Of a stretch of 64,000 nt of DNA, positions 37,093 through 45,138 are shown piece by piece (the first letter of the stretch is position 1; each line of letters opens with the position of its first letter). Source of the DNA: JBCBTJ01 sp039818665 (lineage in GTDB: Bacteria > Pseudomonadota > Alphaproteobacteria > Caulobacterales > Hyphomonadaceae); the NCBI GenBank assembly GCA_039818665.1, contig JBCBTJ010000010.1:1-64000 (forward strand). The letters are read 5' to 3'. The position numbers were made by a program, and so were the translations under genes. The notes under the pieces are model-generated. The model was not told where the DNA came from, did no database searches, and saw only the letters and a list, made by a program, of their open reading frames with translations.

Positions 37093-40000
37093 GCGCGTAC
37101 GCCGAGCTCCAAGTCGCGACCAATTTCTCCTTCCTGGAGGGTGCGTCGCATGCGGAGGAATTGGTGCTGCGCGCGAAAGCGCTGGGGCTGTCGGCCATCG
37201 GGGTGACGGATCGCAATACGCTGGCGGGCGTGGTGCGGATGCACGTGGCGGCCAAAGCGCATGGGGTGCGGCTGGTCGTGGGCGCGCGGCTCGACCCGAC
37301 GGACGGGCCGAGCCTGCTTTGCTACCCGACTTCGCGGGCCGCCTATGGCCGGCTGTCGGCCCTGATTTCCCAAGGCAAGATGCCGGAGGATGTCGAGAAG
37401 GGCGAGTGTCGGATCCGCCTCGATCAGATCCGCGCCGCCGGGGAGGGGCAGATCTTCATCGCGCTGCCGCCGGATGATCCAGATGCGGACTTTGTGGAGA
37501 CGCTCGACCGGCTGGCGGCGGAGTGGCCTGGCCAGGTCTATCTCGCCGCGTCCTACCGCCATCAAGGCCGCGACCGGGAGCGGATCGCACGGCTCGCCGA
37601 GCTTGGCGCGGAGACCGGCGCGCCGATCATCGCGGTGAATGATGTGCGCTACCACGCGCCGGAGCGCCGGCCGCTGCAGGACGTCATGACCTGTATCCGC
37701 GAGCATGTGACGGTGCATGAGGCGGGCTTCAAACTCGCCGCGAACGCCGAGCGCCACATCAAAGCGCCCGAGGAGATGGCGCGCCTGTTCAAGGGCTTCG
37801 AGCCGGCGCTTGAGCGGACTGCCGAGATCGCCGAGCGCTGCGCCTTCTCGCTTGATGAGCTCGCCTATGAATATCCCGACGAACCCGTCCCGCCTGGCAA
37901 GACGCCTCAGGAACATTTAGAAGATCTCGCCTGGGCGGGGGCCGATTGGCGCTATCCGGACGGCGTGCCGGGCGACGTCCAAGCCGCGATCCGCAAAGAG
38001 CTCAGCCTGATCGAGGACCTCAATTACGCGCCCTATTTCATCACTGTGCACGATGTCGTCGCCTGGGCGCGGAGCCAAGACATTCTGTGCCAGGGCCGGG
38101 GATCGGCGGCGAATTCGGCGGTCTGCTATTGCCTCGGCGTCACCAGCGTCGACCCGACCGCCACGAAGCTTCTATTCGAACGCTTCCTCTCCAAAGAGCG
38201 CAAAGAACCGCCGGATATCGATGTCGATTTCGAGCATGAGCGGCGCGAGGAGGTGATCCAATATGTCTATGAGCGCTATGGCCGGCGCCGGGCCGCGCTG
38301 ACGGCGACGGTGATCTCCTACCGGCCGCGCTCGGCGGTGCGGGAGGTGTGCAAGGCGCTGGGCCTGACCCAAGACATCGCCGCGGCCATGGCCGGTACGG
38401 TCTGGGGCAGCTGGGGCGACGACATCCCGGATAAGGACATCGCCAAGGCCGGCTTGGATCCCGGCAATCCGATGATCCGCCGCGCGATCCAGCTGACCCG
38501 GCAGCTGATCGGCCATCCGCGGCATTTGTCGCAGCATGTGGGCGGCTTTGTGCTGACCCAAGGCCCGCTCATCGAGACGGTGCCCATCGGCAACGCCGCC
38601 ATGCAGGACCGGACTTTCATCGAATGGGACAAGGACGACATCGACGCGCTGGGGATTATGAAAGTGGATGTGCTGGCGCTCGGCATGCTGACCTGCATCC
38701 GCAAAGCGTTCGATTTCCTCGCGCGCCAGAAGGGGATCGAGCACAATCTCGCCAGTCTCCCTCAGGGCGATCCGGCGACCTATGACATGCTGTGCGAGGG
38801 CGATTCCCTCGGCGTCTTCCAGGTCGAGAGCCGGGCGCAGATGTCCATGCTGCCGCGCCTGCGGCCCCGCGATTATTATGATCTCGTGATCGAGGTCGCG
38901 ATTGTCCGGCCGGGCCCGATCCAGGGCGACATGGTCCACCCCTATCTGCGCCGACGCAAAGGGATTGAGACGATCAGCTATCCGAGCCCGTCGCCTGAGC
39001 ATGGCCCGCCGGACGAGCTGGAGCAGATCCTCGATCGGACGCTCGGCGTGCCGCTGTTCCAAGAACAGGCGATGCAGATCGCCATGGATGCGGCGAAATT
39101 CTCCGCCGACGAGGCCAATGGCCTGCGCAAGGCGATGGCGACCTTCCGGCGCAACGGCACGATCCACGAATATGAAGAGATGATGGTGAGCCGCATGATC
39201 GCGCGCGGCTACACGCCGGACTTCGCCAAGCGCTGTTTCGATCAAGTCAAAGGCTTTGGCGATTATGGCTTTCCGGAAAGCCACGCCGCGTCTTTTGCGC
39301 TCCTGGTCTACGTATCCTCCTGGATCAAGCGGCATCATCCGGATGTCTTTTGCGCGGCGCTTTTGAACTCCCAGCCCATGGGGTTCTACGCCCCGGCCCA
39401 GATCGTGCGCGACGCGCGCGAGCATGGCGTGGAGGTGCGGCCTGTGGATGTGAACCATTCCGATTGGGACTGCACGCTGGAGCCGAACGAGACCGAATGG
39501 GGCTTCGCTGTGCGCTTAGGCCTGCGCCTGGTGGACGGGCTGCGCGAGGATGAGGGGGAGAAGATCTGCGCGGCCCGCGGGGCGGGTTACGAGAACATCG
39601 CCGCGCTCCGCCGCCGGGCCGGCGTGATGCGCGCGACGCTGGAGGTTCTGGCCGCGGCCGACGCGTTCCGGTCCGTCGGCCAAGACCGCCGCCAAGCGCT
39701 TTGGGCCGTGCGCGGCGAGGCGAAGGACAAGGCGCTGCCGCTCTTCGCCGCCGCGGACGAAGCCGAACAGGGCGAGGAGCCCGAGGCGCGCCTGCCGGCG
39801 ATGCCGCGCTCGGAGCATGTGCTGCAGGATTACCAGACGACGCGCTTGTCTCTGAAGGCCCACCCGCTCGCTTTCTTGCGCGAGCGCTATCGAAAGTTCG
39901 GCGCGTTGACGACGGTCGAGGCTTGCAGCCGGCCGAACGGGGCGCGGGTGGAGACCGCCGGCGTGATCCTCATCCGCCAACGGCCGGGCACGGCGAGCGG

Positions 40001-40331
40001 GGTTGTTTTCATCACGATGGAGGATGAGACCGGGGTCGCCAATTTGGTCGTTTGGCCGAGCGTCTTTCAGCGCTATCGCCCGGTGGTCATGGGGGCCCGG
40101 ATCGTCCTGGTGAGAGGCCGGGTCCAGACCGCCGACAATGTGACCCATATCGTCGCCGAACAGCTGGTCGACCGCACGGCGGACATGGAGCTGCTTTCGG
40201 AGGACTTTCAGACCGACGCGCTGGCGAAGGTCCTGGATCATGCCGACGAGGTGCGCCGCCCCGTCTATCGCGACCACCGCGTCCACCCCCGCAATGTCCG
40301 CGTGATCCCGAAGAGCCGGGATTTTCACTAA
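37089..40331 (+). CDS. dnaE2: DnaE2, error-prone DNA polymerase III alpha subunit
   Basis: 1080 residues. An N-terminal PHP domain (YAELQVATNFSFLEGASHAEEL) is followed by the polymerase palm with catalytic PDIDVDFEHERR (about 376-387), fingers with GRGSAANSAVCYCLGVT, and a C-terminal OB fold (VVFITMEDETGVANLVVWP). The short C terminus and lack of the tau-binding tail separate DnaE2 from the replicative DnaE1. It performs mutagenic lesion bypass. The start overlaps the imuB stop; third gene of the SOS cassette. Confidence 0.96.
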   Translation: MSAYAELQVATNFSFLEGASHAEELVLRAKALGLSAIGVTDRNTLAGVVRMHVAAKAHGVRLVVGARLDPTDGPSLLCYPTSRAAYGRLSALISQGKMPEDVEKGECRIRLDQIRAAGEGQIFIALPPDDPDADFVETLDRLAAEWPGQVYLAASYRHQGRDRERIARLAELGAETGAPIIAVNDVRYHAPERRPLQDVMTCIREHVTVHEAGFKLAANAERHIKAPEEMARLFKGFEPALERTAEIAERCAFSLDELAYEYPDEPVPPGKTPQEHLEDLAWAGADWRYPDGVPGDVQAAIRKELSLIEDLNYAPYFITVHDVVAWARSQDILCQGRGSAANSAVCYCLGVTSVDPTATKLLFERFLSKERKEPPDIDVDFEHERREEVIQYVYERYGRRRAALTATVISYRPRSAVREVCKALGLTQDIAAAMAGTVWGSWGDDIPDKDIAKAGLDPGNPMIRRAIQLTRQLIGHPRHLSQHVGGFVLTQGPLIETVPIGNAAMQDRTFIEWDKDDIDALGIMKVDVLALGMLTCIRKAFDFLARQKGIEHNLASLPQGDPATYDMLCEGDSLGVFQVESRAQMSMLPRLRPRDYYDLVIEVAIVRPGPIQGDMVHPYLRRRKGIETISYPSPSPEHGPPDELEQILDRTLGVPLFQEQAMQIAMDAAKFSADEANGLRKAMATFRRNGTIHEYEEMMVSRMIARGYTPDFAKRCFDQVKGFGDYGFPESHAASFALLVYVSSWIKRHHPDVFCAALLNSQPMGFYAPAQIVRDAREHGVEVRPVDVNHSDWDCTLEPNETEWGFAVRLGLRLVDGLREDEGEKICAARGAGYENIAALRRRAGVMRATLEVLAAADAFRSVGQDRRQALWAVRGEAKDKALPLFAAADEAEQGEEPEARLPAMPRSEHVLQDYQTTRLSLKAHPLAFLRERYRKFGALTTVEACSRPNGARVETAGVILIRQRPGTASGVVFITMEDETGVANLVVWPSVFQRYRPVVMGARIVLVRGRVQTADNVTHIVAEQLVDRTADMELLSEDFQTDALAKVLDHADEVRRPVYRDHRVHPRNVRVIPKSRDFH

Positions 40332-40433
40332 GGCGGCGCGTCTTTTCCTGGACAAGCCGGGCGCGCTTATGGCTTGTCGCCGCGAAGCGATCGGGGCGGT
40401 TCGCCGATGCGCGGATGGACTGGAGGGGGCGCT

Positions 40434-41102
40434 GTGTTGAGCCGGCGGTTATTTGCGGAGTTTCTCGGATCGCTGATGCTGGCGGGCGTCGTCGTCGGCT
40501 CCGGGATCCTCGCGCATGCGTTTTCGCCCGCCAATGACGGCGTGGCGCTGCTCGGCAACACCGCGGCGACCGGCGCGATCCTGTTCGTGCTGATCACGGC
40601 GCTGGGGCCCGTCTCCGGCGCGCACTTCAATCCAGCGGTGACGGCGGCGTTTTTGGTTCGGGGCGAGATCGGCGCGGGAGCCTCCGCGCTCTACATGCTC
40701 GTCCAGATCGCCGGCTGTATCGCGGGGGCGTGGCTCGCCCATGTGATGTTCGAACTGCCGGTCTTGCAGGTGGCCGAGACCGACCGCTCCGGCTTGCCGA
40801 AGCTCGTGTCTGAAGCCGTGGCGACCTTCGCCCTTGTCTTTGCGATCCTGGCGACGCTGCGGACCCGGCCCGAGGCCGTGCCGGCGGCCGTCGCGCTGGT
40901 GATCACGGCGGGCTATTGGTGGACGGCGTCCACCTCCTTCGCGAACCCGGCGATCACGATCTCTCGGGCCTTGAGCGATACATTTGCGGGCGTGCGGCCG
41001 GCCGACGTGCCGGGTTTCCTCATTGGACAGTTCGCAGGCGCGCTGCTGGCCGTCGGCGCGACCGCCTTTCTGTTTCCGAAAACGGCCGATGAGGCCGCCT
41101 AG
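40434..41102 (+). CDS. Aquaporin-family (MIP) channel
   Basis: A 222-residue six-helix MIP protein with both NPA boxes (HFNPAVT at about 65-71 and FANPAIT in the second half). The residues around them (large hydrophobic selectivity region, TASTSFANPAIT) resemble the small-solute/arsenite-type bacterial aquaporins more than AqpZ. GTG 40434, 5 bases after GGAGGGGG, is preferred; ATG 40407 in frame would add nine hydrophilic residues. It overlaps the S8 protease gene tail to tail by 4 bases. Confidence 0.88.
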   Translation: MLSRRLFAEFLGSLMLAGVVVGSGILAHAFSPANDGVALLGNTAATGAILFVLITALGPVSGAHFNPAVTAAFLVRGEIGAGASALYMLVQIAGCIAGAWLAHVMFELPVLQVAETDRSGLPKLVSEAVATFALVFAILATLRTRPEAVPAAVALVITAGYWWTASTSFANPAITISRALSDTFAGVRPADVPGFLIGQFAGALLAVGATAFLFPKTADEAA

Positions 41103-43546
41103 AAGCGGGACCCGAACCGCATCAGGAAGGTCGTCGCATCCGGTGTGGCGCCGCTGTCGGCGAAGGTCTGGTGCAGCACTGAGACCTCGCCCGACCAGGC
41201 GCCGCCCGCCAGGAACTGATACCGCGTCTCGAAGTCGATCTCGCGCCCGCCGCGGCCGAGCGGCGTGCGCACATCGGAGAAGAGCAGGGCTTCGCTCGCT
41301 TGATCGAACCCGGTCGGCAGGGTGAGGTTGAGCGCGCCGCGCTCCACGGTGAGCGGCTGGTTGACGGCGAAGCTGAGCCGGTCGCCGCGGGCGAACAGGC
41401 CAGTGCGGGCAAGGCCGGCCGAGAATTGGGTGGAGACCAGGCCCGAGGCGTCGTTGAGCAGGCCGCCTGAGGCGCGTCCCTCGGTGGCGCCGGCGGCGGC
41501 GCGGCCGAACGCCGACCAATCGGCGGCGAAATCCCAGCGCCCGGATACGGCGCCGTAGACCGTCGAGGCGGCGATCCGACCGCCGAACGCTTCGCCGAAG
41601 CGCGCGCCGAGGATCGACCCGGTCTCGTTCCGCGCGCCGAGTTCGAACCGGACGAGGCCGCCGTTAAAGCCGTGCGTCGCGCCGCCGCGCACGACAGACA
41701 GTCGCGTCTCGTCGACGAAGCCGCCTGCTTCGGGAACGAGGCCAGGGTTCGGGCCCTCGGTTTCGGCGTTGAGGGTTTGAGACACGAACAGATCATACTC
41801 AAACGCGCCGTCGCCGCTGAACTGGATGCGGCTTGAGATCGCGTCCGTGGTTTGGGCGAGATAGGCGTCTTCGAAAGAGTCGCGGGCGAAGCCGCGGCGG
41901 GTCCCGAGGCGGGCGGCGGCGTTGTCGATCTCGGAGGGCGAGAAGCCCTGGGCGAAGGTGAAGCTCGCCCCATCGGCGCTCAGCGGCTGGGTGAAGGATA
42001 GAGCGAGGCGTTGATTGACGGCGTCTTCGGCGCGGTCGTCTCGGAAGAGCTCGCCGCGGAGCGCCAAGGACGGGCTTGTGGGCGCCAGGTCTTGCGTGGC
42101 GAGGCGGGCGTTCAGCGTGCCGAACCCGATACGCGTGCTTTCGGTGCGGTAGTCGACATTCGGGTTGAACAGGCGCGAGGGGTCCGCCCGCCGTGCGGCG
42201 GGGCTCGACGCGCCGCTGGCGAGGTCGGCGCGGAAGTCGCGGCCGAATTCATCGAGCACGATAATCGAGGAGAGAGCCGGCAAAGCCGCGCCGAAGGCCG
42301 GCGGGAACTGCGTGCTCGCTTCGGCGGGGCTGACGGTCACGCCGGAGGCCGTGGCGGTGCTGGTGGCCCCGGAGGGCTGCAGCGCGGCGCCCACATTCAA
42401 CAGCCCGCGGCCGTAGATCGGATCCGTGCCCGGATCGCCGAGATCTGTCGCGCTGTCGAGGAGGATGTCGACGACTTCGGAGGCCGAGAGCTGCGGCCAA
42501 AGCCCGCGTAGCAAGGCCGCCGCTCCGGCGACATGGGGCGCTGCCGCGCTTGTGCCGCTGAAGGGGCGCGTCTCGCCGGGCGCGCCGCCGATGACCGGCG
42601 TCGGCACGAAGAGGCCCGGTGCGACTAGGAAGATGTCCTGCGCGATCCCCGCGCGGTTTGAGAAGGAGGTGATGTTGCCGTTGAAATCCACCGCTCCGAC
42701 CACGATCACCGTTCCGGCGGCTTCCGGGTCGATCGCAGCGAGCGCCGATTGCTCCGGGTCGTCGAGCGGATTGTTGTCCTCATCGCCATTGCCGGCGGAG
42801 ATGGCGACAAGGATGTCGTTCGCCGATGTGAACTCGAAGATGCTCTGAAACCCGTCGCGCGCGCCGTCTTCGTTCGAACCGAGGGAGAGGTTGAGAACAC
42901 CGGCCTCGGCGTCGGCCGCGATCTGCACGCCCTCGGCGATCGCCTCGCCGAAGATGGTCAGGCCCTCGTCCTCGTCCGGGGTCGCGGGATCGTCCTCCGG
43001 CGCGCCGCGAAAAATCAGCAGGTCGACTTCTGGGGCGACCCCGAGGATGCCGACACCGTCCGCGGCCGCGCCGAGGATGCCAGCGACAGAGGTGCCGTGG
43101 CCCTGGGTGTCTTGCAGATCGGGGGTGTCGCGGCCTTGAGGGTCGTTCGTATCGCTCAAGATATCTGTGGTGGCGACATCGGCGCTGCGGGGATCTATGC
43201 GGCCGGCGAACTCTGGATCGTCGACATCGATGCCCGTGTCGATAATCGCCGCGATCACGCCGGCGCCGGTCCCATTCATGTCGAAGGCTGGTCCGACATT
43301 GATTTGTTCGAGGCCAGGCTGGCGGCCGAATTCGGCGGCGTCGGGCGTAAAGCTTGGAGGCGGCGGCGGGGGCGGAGGTGGTGGTGGCGGCGCTGGCGGC
43401 GGCGCGGGCGGAACAACCGACGTCGGCGGCGCGCCGGCGGGGCCGCCACCGCTCGAGCAGGCCGCAATCAAAGGCCCGGAGGCCGCCAACATGGCGGCTG
43501 CGAGAACGGCGCGACGGTGTTGCGGCGCGGGCGGGACGTTCGGCAT
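41099..43546 (-). CDS. S8 subtilisin-like lipoprotein with outer-membrane-type C terminus
   Basis: 815 residues. Signal and lipobox end LIAAC (Cys30). A proline-rich spacer (about 46-64, more than a dozen consecutive prolines) is followed by the S8 domain with triad D103 (IIDTGIDV), H150 (GHGTSVAG) and S333 (FSGTSAAAPH). Residues about 420-815 form a beta-rich region ending in Phe (TFLMRFGSRF), the usual C-terminal signature of outer-membrane barrels. This layout is close to autotransporter subtilases, but a lipidated N terminus is unusual for them. Probably displayed at the cell surface. Confidence 0.87.
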   Translation of the reverse strand: MPNVPPAPQHRRAVLAAAMLAASGPLIAACSSGGGPAGAPPTSVVPPAPPPAPPPPPPPPPPPPSFTPDAAEFGRQPGLEQINVGPAFDMNGTGAGVIAAIIDTGIDVDDPEFAGRIDPRSADVATTDILSDTNDPQGRDTPDLQDTQGHGTSVAGILGAAADGVGILGVAPEVDLLIFRGAPEDDPATPDEDEGLTIFGEAIAEGVQIAADAEAGVLNLSLGSNEDGARDGFQSIFEFTSANDILVAISAGNGDEDNNPLDDPEQSALAAIDPEAAGTVIVVGAVDFNGNITSFSNRAGIAQDIFLVAPGLFVPTPVIGGAPGETRPFSGTSAAAPHVAGAAALLRGLWPQLSASEVVDILLDSATDLGDPGTDPIYGRGLLNVGAALQPSGATSTATASGVTVSPAEASTQFPPAFGAALPALSSIIVLDEFGRDFRADLASGASSPAARRADPSRLFNPNVDYRTESTRIGFGTLNARLATQDLAPTSPSLALRGELFRDDRAEDAVNQRLALSFTQPLSADGASFTFAQGFSPSEIDNAAARLGTRRGFARDSFEDAYLAQTTDAISSRIQFSGDGAFEYDLFVSQTLNAETEGPNPGLVPEAGGFVDETRLSVVRGGATHGFNGGLVRFELGARNETGSILGARFGEAFGGRIAASTVYGAVSGRWDFAADWSAFGRAAAGATEGRASGGLLNDASGLVSTQFSAGLARTGLFARGDRLSFAVNQPLTVERGALNLTLPTGFDQASEALLFSDVRTPLGRGGREIDFETRYQFLAGGAWSGEVSVLHQTFADSGATPDATTFLMRFGSRF

Positions 43547-43657
43547 TCACAACCTCCGGAGCGCGGATTCGGGCCGGCGCTCGCATATTGGTGTCCACCC
43601 GTGTTGGCTTTTCTAGGGCGCGTCGCAGAAGCGCGCCAGCCCGGTGTTGCACATGGC

Positions 43658-44365
43658 TCAATCGTCCGCCGGCGGCATCAAAGGCGTGATGAAGGCGGCG
43701 AGACCCGCCGCCATGACGCCGACCCCCTCGGCGGTGGGGTGAAGCCCGTCTCGTTGCAGAAGATCCGGATTGTCGCGGACCCCGGCGAGCAGCGCTGGAT
43801 AGAGCGGAACGTCATAGGCCGCTGCGAGCGCCGGGTAGATGTCGGCATAGGCGGCGTCGCGGCTTCCAGCTGGCGCGTCTGACCGCGGCTGCAGGCCGGC
43901 GAGCGCGACGGCGACGCCGTCGGTCCGGGCGCGCGAGAGGATCGCTTCCAAATTCGCGCGCGCTACGTCTGGCGACACATTGCTGAGATAGTCGTTCGCA
44001 CCAAGCGCGATCACGAGCAGGTCCGGCGCGGCGGAGGCGACGCTCCAATCATAGCGCGCCAAGGCGTTGGCGGTCGTATCGCCGGATACGCCGGCGTTGA
44101 CGATCTCCGCGTTGATCCCCGCCGCGCTAAGTTCGCGGGCGACCTGTTCGGGCAGCGCTTGCTCGACGGGCAGGCCGAAGCCGGCGGTCAAGCTGTCGCC
44201 GAGCATCACCACCACCGGCTTAGTCCGTTCGGCTTGCGGCGCAGCGAGGACCGGCGCGGCGGTTTCGGCTTGGGGCGCGGTCGACGAGGGGGCTTCGGCG
44301 GCGTCCGGCGCGCCGCAGGCCGCCAGGACCGACGCAGCCGCGCCTATTTGAAGTTTCCGCATCAT
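43658..44365 (-). CDS. TesA-like arylesterase/lysophospholipase (SGNH hydrolase)
   Basis: A 235-residue lipoprotein-type SGNH hydrolase. The lipobox LAAC is at about 15-18. Block I is VMLGDSLTAGFG (nucleophile Ser), block II NAGVSGDTT (Gly), block III ALGANDYL (Asn) and block V DGLHPTAEG (Asp and His). Relatives cleave thioesters and short acyl esters in the periplasm. ATG 44365 follows GGAG. It is divergent from a YbbA/YbbP-type ABC exporter pair, the same partnership as tesA-ybbAP in E. coli. Confidence 0.92.
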   Translation of the reverse strand: MMRKLQIGAAASVLAACGAPDAAEAPSSTAPQAETAAPVLAAPQAERTKPVVVMLGDSLTAGFGLPVEQALPEQVARELSAAGINAEIVNAGVSGDTTANALARYDWSVASAAPDLLVIALGANDYLSNVSPDVARANLEAILSRARTDGVAVALAGLQPRSDAPAGSRDAAYADIYPALAAAYDVPLYPALLAGVRDNPDLLQRDGLHPTAEGVGVMAAGLAAFITPLMPPADD

Positions 44366-44472
44366 GCCTTGTCTCCGCGACTGAAGCGTCAAATATACGT
44401 TTATCGATAAACGCCCATGGCGCGCGCGGCCAGCTCTGCGTGGTGTCCGATGATCAAAGGAGACGCCGCGCC

Positions 44473-45138
44473 GTGACGCAAGCCCTACGCCTGGACAATG
44501 TCAGCCTGACGCTGTCGGCCGTTTCCGGCCCTGTCGATATTCTTAAAGGCGTGGACTTTTCAGCGGACCCCGGCGAGAGCGTCGCGATCGTAGGGCCGTC
44601 TGGCTCGGGCAAGTCCTCGTTGATCGCGATCGCCGCGGGTCTCGAACAATCAAGCGGCGGCGAGGTCTACCTGCTCGGCGAGCAGCTGAACGGAAAAAGC
44701 GAGGACGCGCTCGCCAAAATCCGTCGCGGCCGGGTGAGCATGGTGTTCCAGTCGTTTCACCTGTTGCCGACCATGACGGCGTTCGACAATGTTCGTGCGC
44801 CGCTCGAGATCGCAGGGCTCGACCGGGTCGACGAGCGCGCCGGAGACGCGCTCGCAGCGGTGGGGCTTTCGGACCGGCTGAAACACTATCCGGGGCAGCT
44901 CTCCGGCGGCGAGCGCCAGCGGGTCGCGGTGGCGCGGGCTCTGGCGAGCGATCCGCAGATCGTCTTCGCCGACGAGCCGACGGGCAATCTCGACGCGAAG
45001 ACTGGCGAAGGGGTCGCCGATCTGCTCTTCGCAATCGCCAAAGAACGGGGCGCGACGCTGATCTTGGTCACGCACGATCTGAAACTCGCCGACCGCGCCG
45101 ATCGAACCGCCGTGATGAACGACGGAACCTTGTCGTGA
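44473..45138 (+). CDS. ABC transporter ATPase, LolD/YbbA type
   Basis: A 221-residue ATPase with Walker A GPSGSGKSS (about 41-49), Q loop MVFQSFHLLP, signature LSGGERQRVAVARAL (about 147-161), Walker B IVFADEP and the switch histidine THD. It belongs to the MacB/LolD branch that works with FtsX-like permeases. GTG 44473, downstream of AAGGAGA, gives the standard length; an ATG/GTG at 44440 adds an Arg-rich leader. It overlaps the permease start by 4 bases. Confidence 0.93.
   Translation: MTQALRLDNVSLTLSAVSGPVDILKGVDFSADPGESVAIVGPSGSGKSSLIAIAAGLEQSSGGEVYLLGEQLNGKSEDALAKIRRGRVSMVFQSFHLLPTMTAFDNVRAPLEIAGLDRVDERAGDALAAVGLSDRLKHYPGQLSGGERQRVAVARALASDPQIVFADEPTGNLDAKTGEGVADLLFAIAKERGATLILVTHDLKLADRADRTAVMNDGTLS

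Noticed and set aside
38172..39458. Open minus-strand frame of about 428 codons inside dnaE2
   Set aside because: The sense strand encodes conserved DnaE2 motifs through this whole region; the antisense product has the same low-complexity Arg/His composition as other GC-rich shadows.
43372..43400. GGC/GGT-rich simple repeat
   Set aside because: It is the codon run for the polyproline stalk of the S8 lipoprotein on the minus strand, not an independent repeat element.
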